A DNA stretch of 64,000 bases from Caenorhabditis elegans (lineage: Eukaryota; Nematoda; Chromadorea; Rhabditida; Rhabditidae): the NCBI RefSeq assembly GCF_000002985.6, contig NC_003282.8:11594001-11658000 (forward strand), in the 5' to 3' direction. Positions 32,962 to 44,318 of this stretch are shown piece after piece. A model generated the notes under the pieces. That model did not search any database, had not been told where the DNA came from, and was given only the letters and a program-made list of their open reading frames with translations. How positions within the stretch are numbered: position 1 is the stretch's first letter; each line of letters begins with the position of its first letter. The position numbers and the translations under genes were made by a program.

Positions 32962-33935
32962 TTACGGAACATAGTTCATATCAACAGAGACCCCACATGG
33001 TCCAGCAGTAGTTCCTTCCCATTGATGAATTGTCGGTGATGACCATCCTCCAAAAGCAGCAAACTTCGAGAAATCCTTGACTCCATCGTATGCAGCCCAC
33101 CAAAGCATCAAACTAGATTGTCCATGATAATCCAATCCAACAATATCTTGCCAATTGTAATAGTTACTGTAGATTCCAACTTGTTGTCCATAAGCCTTTG
33201 CTTCACTGACCATTGCTTCAATGAATGCACGGTTGCTAGCATGATCAGCTGGCCAATTGAGACGTTCAATATCAAGCCATAGAGTGGAGATCTTAGTTCC
33301 AGCAGCCTTAACTGCATCAAGAGACGCCTTAACTTGGTTAGCAGCAGATGCGCAAGTCGATTTTAGGCAAGGGAAGATGTATCCATCGACATCAGTGAGG
33401 CCAGCTGCAACAGTGTTTTAAAAATCAAACAACTTCTAGCTACACTGGGAGTCTACAGTAACCATTAAGCCTCTTTGAAAATTTAAACAGTATACCCGGA
33501 AGTTATCTTCATACTTTTGATTTCACTAATTTTAAAACTTTCGAATTCTCACGTTACCATTTGAAGCCTCATTTGAACTCGCTGACCGTAATCTAATAGG
33601 CTCTTGGCTTGGCGTTAACAATAGTTTTGCATAATAGTTTTGCATTTTTGACAGATAATGTTTCTATTATGATTAAAATGTGTTACCCAACTATCAAATG
33701 GTACTGTAATTCAAATGTCTCTTCAAAAATCACCTGCTCTTGCGTTGGCCACATTCTGAATTCCAGTATGATCAACTGTTCCAACAGAAGTAAAAACTCT
33801 TGGAATTACGAAAGAATATCCTGCATTTTTAACACAAGTGAATGTAGCAACAGATACTGGCTGAATGAAATCAATTCCATTTCTGACGGCACTGACTGCA
33901 CTGATTAAGATAAGAGTTGAGACGAGGAGCTTCAT
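32962..33935 (-). CDS. lys-6: GH25-type lysozyme, third of three
   Basis: Exons 33734-33935 and 32962-33404 give 214 residues. The signal peptide is MKLLVSTLILISAVSA. Exon 1 (RNGIDFIQPVS...SVGTVDHTGIQNV) matches lys-4. The body of exon 2 and the adjacent intron match lys-5 almost perfectly, and the very C-terminus (EGTTAGPCGVSVDMNYVP) is again lys-4-like. That is a mosaic best explained by gene conversion. All catalytic-region residues noted for lys-4 are present. The promoter is unlike the other two: the GATA/TATA block is missing, replaced by a TTTTATATGATTTCGG region, so expression may differ. Named from order (F58B3.3). Confidence 0.9.
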
Positions 33936-34821
33936 ATTTTGAATCTAGAGTTTTTGTTTCACAATTTGATTGTTTTATATGATTTCGGAAACCCGGACAC
34001 AATTCGTTTTAAACGATTTTCTGACGTCGATCCAGAGGCATTGATTGGAGATGAAACATCAAGATTGTTTTCTTTGAGTTTTGAGTGCAATTTTTAATTG
34101 CTGATGTATTTGCTAAACTTAAGGAGTGACTCGTCAAATTGTATAGAGACTAAAAATTATCATTTCGAATTCTTATCATTTTTTCGAATTTTTCTTCGCC
34201 AGAGAAATTAAACTGTGAACCACACCACGATCGAAATTTGTCGGACAGAACTTGGGTCTCGCCGCGAGAAAACGTTTATAGTTCAAAATTCGCTTCAGGA
34301 TATTGAGAAAGTACAACAATAATGAAAGTTGTATTTTTATCTCGAAGCAGATACCTATTATGAATTCGCAATATTGTGTCGGGTGCCTTTGAAGAGTACT
34401 GCAATTTTAAACGTATTCTGTTATGGAATTTTGATAGGTTTTTAATTTTTTTTTTCGATAAAAACAATAAAAACACATATTTACATTTTTACAAATTGTG
34501 AAAAAAACTTTTTAATTCACAAAAGTGTGTATTTATCCCCGTCAGGGTAATAAATTTTAAGTTGAAAACTGGAAATTGACACTCAAAATCCAATGCGATC
34601 TTTCCATCTTCACTATAATCCGATTCGTGACACTCTTAACAAATCGGAAATGCTTATCAAACGAGCCCAATTTCTTATCTTCCGCATTGTAATGAAATGG
34701 TCAATGGTTCCAAATTATTTGCAAGATGGTCATATTCCTATTACCAAGAAATTGTTAAGCAATGGAAAACAATTCATAACGTAACGATAAAAAATAACAG
34801 AACAAAAACATAAAAATAAAA
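33936..34821. other. Region between lys-6 and the ESF1 gene
   Basis: Contains the lys-6 promoter on the left and the ESF1 3' end on the right. At 34225-34275 there is another GGGTCTCGCCGCGAG-type dispersed repeat. A 63-codon plus-strand frame at 34593-34784 has no support. Confidence 0.4.
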
Positions 34822-37800
34822 TCAGTTTTTCACAGACTTCTTCTTATTCCATTTATCAGCTTGTTTCTTCAACTTCTGAACGAGATCCTCGGGTTTCTTC
34901 GTTTCGATGACAGTGCTAGATCCTTTAGACTTTTGTTCAGCCTGCTTCGTCACAAGAAGCGATCCCTTGAATTTCTTGGAACTTGGCTCAATAGCATATG
35001 CAGAATCGGTGAATAAAGCAGAGAAACGGTCGTCTTTCGAGATACTGTCGGCTGCAGCAACGGTCTTGATGTTAGTCTCAGCTTCTTTTGATGTTCCCTT
35101 TCTTTTCAACTTATTTTCCATCAGCTTTTGTTTTTGTTTCTTCTTATATGCTTTGTATCCTGTGAGCTTTACATCTTCTTTCTTTTCTTCTACCTCTTCT
35201 TTTTCATCTTCATCATCATCAGATCCTTTCTTTTTCTTTTGCTTTACTCCAATCTCTTCATCATCATCATCTACTTTAACATATTCTCCATCAGAGGAAT
35301 CACTTCCATTCTTCTCTTCTCCTTCCCAATCAACATCTAATTTTGACTTTCGTTCATCGGTATTCAACAGAGCCATAAGTGTTTTCCGATTTGCTTCATC
35401 ACCATCCGATTCATCAGAGTCCACAATTAAATCTTTTCCAGCATCTTCATCACCATTGAAAGCTTCAAGAAACTTCTTCTTTCTTTGTGGATCATCCTCG
35501 TCCCATAGAATTTTGGCTCCGGTTGAGATAATTGCACTTTTCGATTTCTTTTTTGCTTTATATTTCGTCAAATTCACATCTTCCGCATTCAGAAATTCTT
35601 TTACTCGATCTTCCTGAATTTTTATTCAATATATATATAGATATTATGAAAATATTTTAATTTACCTCAAAATCCATGTCATCTGGAATAAATCGCATAT
35701 CCATTTTCAGACCGGTTTCTTCAAATTGAAAACCATCACATTCCTCGTAAACTGCAACTGCCGACGGAATTGAATCAAAAGTGATAACTGAATAATAGTA
35801 CTTGAGCTTGTTGACTAAATACTCCCGTACTGCTGTTCTCGTTTCACTGAAATTATAGAATAACATTTTTTGTTCTTAGAGTAAAAAACAATAAATCTTA
35901 CTCATCCATTTCATCTTCTTTGTATTCTTCCACAGGTTTTGCCAATTTTAGAAGTGGTCCAGTTTTTTCTTCTTTACTCAATTGTCCTTTTCCAAAATCC
36001 GAAAGATAGATTCCAACGGAAATTACAGATCCACCTTGTGGTCTGAAGAAGGTTTAATTAAATACAATAAGGACTATAAAAAATTTCTAGCTTTATTATA
36101 CTCAAAATGGCCCGAAAAATACCAAATTTTGTAACGAGACTTCTAAAAAAATGTTTTATGACGGTTCAGAATTTCGGAAAAATAGCCTAATTATTATCAG
36201 TCATAAATTTTTTTTTGAGAAATTTGTGAAAAGCTTCGTTTAAAATCCAATCTTTTGAGGTCATTTTGAGCAAAGATGTTGGTTTTTCGATTTTTTTTTT
36301 TTGAAAATCATAAATATATTCGAATATCGGATTATCCAAAACTTTCTACTGTCTGATATTTCGTTTTTTTTTAACTTTGAATACTTTTGAGTCACTTCTC
36401 AATTCTCTCATCAAAATCAACAGTTTCGATAAATGTATAGTTTTCACCTTTTTTCAACATATTTTTAAAAAATTTTTTTCGATTTTCCCTGAAAAATAGA
36501 AATCGAGAATTTTTTGACGACACCCTTGATTTTGAGCTCAAATTTGAGTATAATAAAACCAAAAAATTTTGATCGGTCACTCCTCTTTAAATGAAAAACT
36601 AACACAAATGATTTGACAAGCATCAGAATATCTTCGCAATTCATAGTGTCCCATTCAAGATTACATACTGCCAGACGGTTTGATGTCCATTCAACTTGGT
36701 CTACTTCTCTGAAAATTATTTAAAAATTACTTGTGTACTTATTGTTGCAAATTTTTACCTATCAAGATTAGCTAAATCGAGCTCGATTCCACCTTCCTTC
36801 TCATCAAATTCAACATCTTCACCTTCATCTTCACTTGAATCATCATCTGAAGATGAATCAACATTTCCTTCTCCACGAGCCAAATCGAGTCTTTTGAATC
36901 CGTTCATTCCTATTTTTTCATTTTCTTCTTCCTCTTCATCTTCATTCTCTTCATCTGAAATCTCGTCCTCTTCATCATCAGCATCTTCCAATGCATCTTC
37001 ATCATCATCTTTCTCATCAAAGAAATCATCCAGTTCATCATCTTCATCTTTTGTGGTCTTTTTCGATATTTTTTCTTTTTTCAATGGTTGAACTTCCTCA
37101 TCCTCTTCCAATTCGTACAGATCTAACATACTATTTCCGACAGTTTTCTTCTGTTTTCGTCCTCGCATATCCACTTTTGCTCGAGTTGAAAACCGCTCAT
37201 CAGTGAGAGCAGCAGCAAATCTTTTGTCAATTACTACCTGAAAATTGAAAGTTTCAATGTGGAGTAGAGTCATTTTGAAATTTTGCTTTAAATATTAATA
37301 AAATGGACCTTGATGACCAAGTATAACTGTTTACCAATTATTAAATTTTTCCAAATTTTCAAATATTTTTTAGATTAAAAATTTGTCATTTTCGAGTTTT
37401 CCGGCTATATTTATTGGTTTTCCTTCATTTTTCTATAACACCGTTTGTCAATTTTGAGACAATTTTTCTCAAAAAAATTATTAATTTAAGTTAACTTATT
37501 AGAGAGGAACATTTTGAAATTTCAGAGAATTTCTTTTGGGTTATAGTTTTTATACGGAAAAATCTCAGAAAATTGACAAAAGGTGTTTAACATCACAAAA
37601 AATTAGGAATTATCACTCAGTAAATTCGGAAAACGCGAAAAAATCAAAAAAAAATGTAAAAAATCCTATGAATTAAAGTTTTAATTTTTTTTCAAACTTC
37701 AGGACAGGAGTGAAAATGATGCATTTTTACCTTCTTCTCCGAGTTCTTCAATCCGACAAACATCGGATTTGATTTGATTTGCGAGAAGCGTTCATCATTC

Positions 37801-37838
37801 AGCCCAGCTGGTGCCTTGCCAGACTTCTTTTTTCCCAT
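34822..37838 (-). CDS. ESF1-type ribosome-biogenesis factor
   Basis: Six exons, 37731-37838, 36759-37237, 36604-36708, 35902-36042, 35666-35846 and 34822-35613, give 601 residues. The N-terminus MGKKKSGKAPAGLNDERF and the repeated phrase ALTDERFSTRAKVDMRGRK match ESF1/ABT-type nucleolar proteins. A long Asp/Glu-rich tract fills exon 2. A degenerate RRM-like region follows (RLAVCNLEWDTMN...SFVPQGGSVISVGIYLSDFG), then Lys/Glu-rich low complexity. The C-terminus has the family signature DDRFSALFTDSAYAIEPSSKKFK. ESF1 is needed for early 18S pre-rRNA processing in the nucleolus. The gene starts 329 bases after mars-1 on the same strand, with an acceptor 3 bases before the ATG, so an operon is possible. 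I recall it as F58B3.4. Confidence 0.9.
36085..36565. repeat. Probable MITE in an ESF1 intron
   Basis: TTTATTATACTCAAA at about 36091-36105 and its exact reverse complement TTTGAGTATAATAAA at about 36543-36557 bound about 465 bases of AT-rich sequence inside the intron between 36043 and 36603. Terminal inverted repeats of this kind suggest a small non-autonomous DNA transposon. No transposase is present. Confidence 0.5.
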
Positions 37839-38166
37839 TTTCTGAATGCTCTATAGATTCTTTTCCAATTTGAAAGTTGGAAAAAAGTATTTTGAGTGAA
37901 AATCCGACCACTATTAATAATTCAGTAACTACATAAAAATACAGGAAACAATAAACTTTATGTCTTGATAATAGAAAACGTGCCCAAAAAGAGACTGAAC
38001 CGATATGAATTGATGAATTCAAAATGGGATACAAAATCAGCGAATATAAATCGGAAGGCTATGAAGAATAAATAAATAAAAACGAGTCCCAAACGGTCAA
38101 CAATTGAAAACAACTTAAATATTATGAGAAACTTAGAAAAAAAAGAAGCTAAATGCAGAAAACCAA
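37839..38166 (-). other. Short gap between mars-1 and the ESF1 gene
   Basis: 328 bases between two minus-strand genes. A CATTCAG acceptor lies 3 bases before the ESF1 ATG, the arrangement of a trans-spliced downstream gene. No canonical minus-strand AATAAA seen, only CATAAA-like variants. Confidence 0.45.
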
Positions 38167-41100
38167 TTATTTCACATGGACTCCACGAAGCGTTGGGGCA
38201 GTCATTTTGGATTCACTTCCAATGAGAAGCGGTTGTCCTTTCCACTCTGCGAAGCCTTCAGCCGAAACCTTCAAGTCCTCTGCAACTGTCTCCCAGATCT
38301 GGAAAAAATATTGTTTAATAATTTTCAATAATCAGATATTCTATCATTAAAAAAAATATTAAAATTTTTACCTTTTTCTTTGGATTCAATTGCTCATCAG
38401 GTCTGTGTGTATATGGTGGGCAGACGACTGGAGTACCTGGTTTGGAATCAGCCGGAACTTCCATAATCTCAACTTTGTCAGGTGATGAAGCACACATAAC
38501 CATGGCTCGGGACTCTACTCCACGCATTTTTGCTGGTTTCAGATTGCAAAGCACAACGACAAGGCGGTTCTGCATTTGATCGAGTGGAACGTGACGAACG
38601 AGTCCAGAAACTACAGTTCGCGGGGCTGACTCTCCAACATCGATCTGTTCCACGTAAAGAGCATCTGCATCAGGATGCTTCTCACACTTGATGATTCGAC
38701 CAACGCGCATATCGAGTCTTCCCACATCGATTGTATCGTCGACTGGAGCCGCAGCAGCCCCACCCTTTCCTTTCTTCTGCTCCTTAGCTTTCTTCGGCTC
38801 GGAAGGTGCTGGAGTTGAAGGAGCCTCTTTCTTTGGAGCTTCTGTGATAATTCCAGAAGCTGGAGTAGAAGTTGGTGTTGGTGTACACGAAACAACTGGT
38901 TTTGGCACTTGCTTGATTCCGGCAGCAGTTTCCAGTTCAATCAATTGATGCTGAAGTGTTTTAACATCAATCGTAAGCTGCTTGTTCTCTCCATCCAATC
39001 TCTGGAGCTGATTTCGGGTGAAGAGGGCCTCTGAAAATTTATGGATGAACTAAATATAGGGCAGCTATATAAATAACGTACTGGCTTGATCAAACTTTTT
39101 CAGATTTTGAGCGATGAGTTGCGAAATAACCTTGGCTCCTTGTTCAAGTTCCACAAAAGCAGCAGTTGACGCCATCTTTTTGTCTCCTGTAATAATAAAA
39201 CCGTTATGAAGCAGAAGACTGCGCGGGGAGGTTGATAAATTGAACGGGAAGTAGAGAAAGGGAGAGTTGAAACAACAAAAAATAGTAAAATTTCGGCATG
39301 CAATCCATGCGCAGTTGAATGCATTGTGTGCAGCTCTCAGTGTACTTCTCAGCTCGCCGACTCCACCATTCTCCACCTAAAATACGGTAAATGACTACGA
39401 ATCTACATCTACATAATTAACTAAAAGACGCTTGCTGAGAAAGCACCGATTCGCATAAACACATTACATCAGACAAAAGCGATATCTAGCAGTGACTCCC
39501 CAAGCATTTTAATTACCCTTTTTATCTTTGGTGGGTGCTTGCTTCTTCTGTTGTTTTGGCTTTTCGGCAGTTTTTGGAGCGGAGCTCTGGGCATCTTGAG
39601 AACCACCAAACTTTGCTTTGAATTCGGCAATTTGTGCAGGATCGAGTTTTTGGAAAAGAGGGGATGGTTGCCCGATTTTGTGACCGGCTTTAAGATAACA
39701 AATCGGGAATGGAGTGAAGAGAGGAAGTGCTGGTAAACCACACTGTTCACGGATTGTTGCAGAAATTGTTGGCATGATTGGGTATAAAAGAACAGAAACA
39801 TGATAGGCGATGTTAGCAGCCACTCCGATGATTGTTCCAGCTCTCTTCTTTCCTTCTTCATCCTTTTTCATGAGCACCCATGGAGTTTGAGCTTGCATAT
39901 ATTGGTTACCAAGACGAGAAACATTTAGAATAGTCTTCACAGCATCTTTGAGATGAACTCCGTCGAACTGCTTATCCCATTGCATACATTCATTGTGAAT
40001 TTCAGAAAGAACTTCTGCGTCATCATTTGTCAAATTCATTTCTGGAACAACTCCTCCAAAAGAGTTTGCGACGAACGAAAGTGCTCTGTTGATGAAATTT
40101 CCAAGATTATTCAGCAATTCGCTGTTAACTTTCAACACAAAGTCATCCCAGCTAAAAGCAGTATCTTGGCTTTCGGGTCTCATGTATAAGAGGTAAAATC
40201 GCCAGATATCTGCTGGAATTTCAGTTCCTTGAGCTGCATCTCCGAAAATTCCGGTTCCACGTGACTTGCTGAATTTTGTGTCCTCATAGTTGAGATATTC
40301 AGTGGCACAGAGATTATTAACAACTGTATAGTTGTCATTGGCACCCAATTGAGAACAAGGGAACATGACGGCGTGGAAAGCTACATTGTCCTTTCCGACG
40401 AAATTGAACAGCTCAACATTCTCTGGATTCTTCCACCATTTAGTCCAGTTATCACCGAGTACACATTTTGTGATTGAAAGATAACCAATTGGGGCGTCAA
40501 ACCATACGTAGAACACTTTCTTCTCGAATCCATCCAATGGAACAGCCGTTCCCCATTTGAGATCTCTTGTGATGCAACGAGGATCCAATCCTAACTTCAT
40601 CCAAGCCTTGGTAATTCCAACAGCATTTGATGACCAGCGATTATCTTCTTTAGCTAATTCACGATCCAAGTGTTCTGTTGTTTTCTGTTGAAGCTTGTCA
40701 AGTGATAAGAAGATGTGCGTGGACTGTTTCACTTCTGGAGTTGCTTTACACATATGACACTTCGCGTCCTTAAGATCCACAGCATTGATCAACTTTCCAC
40801 ATCCATCACACTGATCTCCACGAGCATCATCATAAGCGCACATTGGACAAGTTCCGGTGACGAATCGATCAGCCAAGAATTTTTCGCATTGGTTGCAGTA
40901 CAGCTGATCCACCGATTGCGATGATGTGTAGCCATTTTTGTGAAGTTTCAAAAACATGTCTTGACAAATTCTGAAATCAATTGAATAATATAAAACTTAA
41001 ATTCAATTAAACCTACTCAGTTTGATGATCAGTGGTGGTTCTTCCGAAATGAGAGAAATCAATTCCGAACCACTCATAGATTCCCTTATGAATGGCATGA

Positions 41101-41472
41101 TATTTGTCACATAACTCTCGTGGAGTACATCCCTCTTGAAGTGCTTTTGTTTCTGTTGCCGTTCCATACTCATCTGTTCCTCCAACGTAAAAGGTTTGAT
41201 GTCCTCGTAGATTACAATAACGGGCAAAGACATCAGCACTGAGAACACATCCAATAATGTTTCCGAGATGTGGAACATTGTTCACGTATGGCAATGCAGC
41301 AGTAATCAAAATGTTTCGCTTTCCTGGTTGCGGTAGAATACTTGAATTATAAATTATTAAACATTTAACTTCGAAAAAAGTTGCCCAATTACCTTTTTGG
41401 ATCTTTCTTCTCAACATATCCCGGCAAACTTGCCTCGAAAGATTTTTTTATATCCGCCAAGTCGTGACCCAT
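38167..41472 (-). CDS. mars-1: Cytosolic methionyl-tRNA synthetase
   Basis: Six exons, 41393-41472, 41017-41340, 39517-40970, 39082-39186, 38372-39030 and 38167-38298, give 917 residues. The class I HIGH motif is PHLGN in [15 protein letters not shown], and KMSKS is KFSKS. Between them lies a zinc-finger insertion with four C-x2-C pairs (CNQC, CPMC, CDGC, CHMC). After the anticodon-binding helices comes a Lys-rich linker. A C-terminal module follows: a helical region plus an EMAPII-type tRNA-binding OB fold ([20 protein letters not shown]). The enzyme charges tRNA-Met for initiation and elongation. Exon 3 would end in a stop (KGN*) if the intron after 39517 were retained; splicing restores the frame. 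I recall F58B3.5. Length agrees with the family. Confidence 0.95.
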
Positions 41473-42664
41473 TGTGGCAAGGCGTCACTGAATATATTAA
41501 AATTAAGAAGCATTTGGAGTCAGGGCAACTGTCAATCAAAAAGTCTTAAGGCCTAAAACTTCATAAAAACAATTAGAAATGTGCTAAGCGGTTCTGATTG
41601 TGATAGAGTGAAGTAAAATACACATTGAATTTCAATTTTAAATGCTGAATATCACTTTAAAAACAAAATAATAATGAGCAAGAGATGAAAAAAACATCTT
41701 AAAATTTCAGTTCAATGGAATTTCTTGCTAATTCTCCGTAGAGCACACTTGCACACCTTATGGAGTCACTACACAAAATGGATACTACAATCGTTGGAAA
41801 TCACATCTCCCGCATTTTCAAGTATTTTTTGTTTATCTTTGCTATTGAATATAGTAATAATTTTTATTGAACCTGTAATATCAATGAAACCATTCAATTA
41901 AACTTCACAAATAATCTAAATCCAAGACTAACGCTGTAAAACTTCGCAAAGTTGATTTCTATCGAATTTATTTTCTCGCGAATAACAACGCGACTCACTA
42001 CACTCTTATTTGAGAGTCTGAGGAATATTTTCTTTTCTCACTCTGATCAGATCTGAAAACCTCTCCGAATTGTTTTTTTTTTTAATTTCCAAAAGCAAAA
42101 AAATAAGTAAATCAGCTTTGTTTTATTGATTTATCCTCATCATGTTCCTCAGCTCGTTATTTTCCTGTGATTATGAAATCACATCACTTTTATTGTTGTT
42201 TATTTCGCAACTAAAACCGCTCTTTATAAATAACCCGCTCGCTGTCAGTTCTAAAAACATCCTGTTTATTTAGTTTTATGAACATTTCCTCTCTCATCCT
42301 AGTTCGCTGCATTTCACAACTTTAGCTGTCAATATTCAGAAAATTCTTGAATTTCTTTAGTTATTATAATTGTTTATTGCACACTTACTTGTACTTTTTT
42401 GCATTAAAACTATCTTCGAGAACTAAACATTTAGAAAAATACTATACTAGTGTTAACTGATCGTTTTCCGCACAGAGAACCGATCACGAGGTCTGCTAAC
42501 GGTTCTCTCGTGGCACGTGAATGAGCGGCAGCTGCTGTTGTTACTTGCGTTTTTCATTGTCACTGAAATAATTTTCCTTTTCATAATGTTTTGAATATCT
42601 CATTTTATAGAATCTTATTCGCTTTTATTAAAATTACTGTTTTTCAGATTCAACAAAACCCAAA
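41473..42664. promoter_or_regulatory. Divergent upstream region of mars-1 and the IFRD gene
   Basis: 1.2 kb, mostly AT-rich. Near 42474-42508 a perfect 9-base inverted repeat (AGAGAACCG ... CGGTTCTCT) with a 17-base loop sits next to CACGAG/CTCGTG halves. It is a possible structured RNA or protein-binding site. An acceptor TTTTTCAG at about 42641-42648 lies 16 bases before the IFRD ATG and may be an SL1 site. Confidence 0.5.
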
Positions 42665-44006
42665 ATGGGAAAAAATAGGAACAAGAACAAGGACAAGGAT
42701 CCTTATATCGGACCAGCGAAGACTGGACGAAATGATTCTGATTCGGATGACAGCGAATCATCAGCCTACACGTATAATGAAGATATTCAGTCGATTATGG
42801 GTGATGTAGAAGATATGAACGATGTATATGATCAATTGGTCGATAATTTGGATAGAGCGCAAGACAAAAAGTGAGTAGATTAGAAGCCATCGAAATCTTT
42901 GGTTAAAAATTATATTTTTCAGCTCCACAACCAGAATTGACGGATTACACAGAGTGAATCTTGCGTTGACGGCGAAGCCAGCTCCAGAATTCATAAACAG
43001 AAATAAAGAAACAATCATGGCAGTTTGCTCAAGGATGGCGAATAAACCGGATAGTGAAGCCCAATTTCTTGCAAGGCTCGTTGGACTTGTTGCAGTACAA
43101 GCTGGAGAAGAAATTTCAGAGATGATTGCCGAGCCAATGTCACAAATGCGTACAATTCTTATGGATGCCTCGAGATGTGTATTTCTCCGAACGGCCTGTG
43201 CTACTTCATTAGCCATCGTTACAAGAATCGCATGTAGTGAAGATGAGGAAGTGACGGCAAATGCCAAGGCATGCAGATTTGCCTGGGCACACACCAAAGT
43301 CTCTGGATCTGCTAACGATATCGGTCATGCCAAACTTGTTGGAACATCGCTTTTTTCTTGGTGCGTCATGCTACTCGATGCTGACTTCCAGACAATCAAT
43401 GATGCAGTTGCCGACCAGCCCAAAATTGTTACTCTTTTATCGTCAAATCAACTCGAAGTGAGATTGGCTGCCGCTGAAACGCTAGCATTTTTACACGAAT
43501 TCATGCAAGATGCTCGTCCAGGATTTCGCTTTCCGAATAAAGAGCATGTACTCAGTCTTCTCGATCAAATGGTGAATGATAGCTCGAAGAAAAAAACTAA
43601 AAAAGACAAAAGGGCTCAGCGATACGCAGTCAGAGATATAAGAGCATTTATTGCTGATGAAGATGATGCGCCAGAGGTGAATGTCAAAATTGGACAGCAG
43701 ACACTCTCACTGGACTCGTGCGCCATCAAAATTTTCTACGACACAACATGCGATTTGCTTCACGGAGGTCTTGCTCAGCAACTATTGCACAATGAGGTGC
43801 TCCGTGATGTGTTCGACTTGGGACCGATTGCATTGGAGCCAGCTGAATCAGCTAATAAACAGAGCAGAGTAAGCAATTTTAATTTTATTTTTTGAGTACT
43901 GAATTATAAATACAATTCATTTCAGCTTGCCGTTCATGAAGCAGCCGATAAACATCGCAACCAAGTTCGGGGGAAACAACGCGACAAGAGATCGACAGTT
44001 TATTAA
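42665..44006 (+). CDS. IFRD1/2-family protein (interferon-related developmental regulator)
   Basis: Three exons, 42665-42870, 42923-43868 and 43926-44006, give 410 residues. The N-terminus (MGKNRNKNKDKD) is basic and is followed by an acidic/Ser stretch. Then comes an all-helical HEAT/ARM-like region containing the family sequences FINRNKETIMAVCSRM, LVGLVAVQAGEEI, SWCVMLL and NQLEVRLAAAETLAFLHE. The C-terminal domain has the signature KIFYDTTCDLLHGGL...HLQHN-type region, ending in a basic tail (KHRNQVRGKQRDKRS). IFRD proteins are transcriptional co-regulators, and IFRD2 also binds inactive ribosomes. It lies 312 bases upstream of the SPF45-like gene on the same strand. I recall it as F58B3.6. 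Confidence 0.88.
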
Positions 44007-44318
44007 TGAAATTTTCTTTTAAAGAACTAAATTGTACATGATATCTCGTTTCTAATTTGTTCACCTTGTTGTTACAGGCATTTGTATTCTTTTTTCATTG
44101 TTAGTCACTTTCGCTAGCATCCCTGTTTTCTTTTTCAATTCACTGTCCGCATGTTTCCTCTTTCAATTATGATTATATTGCTGATCTAATAAAGTATCAA
44201 GAGATTAATTTTCAAATTTTTACTTTAGTTTAGCAGTAGTAGGACTGAAAAATATATTGGCATGCATGTATGCATGAATAAAGAAAAATGAAATATTGAA
44301 AACTAAAAATCACAGAAA
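44007..44318 (+). promoter_or_regulatory. Probable operon spacer: poly(A) signal and downstream trans-splice site
   Basis: AATAAA at 44188-44193, then a U-rich stretch (TTTTCAAATTTTTACTTTAG), then an ATCACAG acceptor ending at 44315, three bases before the next ATG. A poly(A) signal about 120 bases before a same-strand acceptor is typical of C. elegans operons whose second gene receives SL2. Confidence 0.6.

Noticed and set aside
39509-40957. Methionyl-tRNA synthetase ending at KDKKGN-stop
   Set aside because: The stop lies just inside an intron with a GTAATT donor; splicing to 39186 keeps the frame into the EMAPII-like domain expected in animals.
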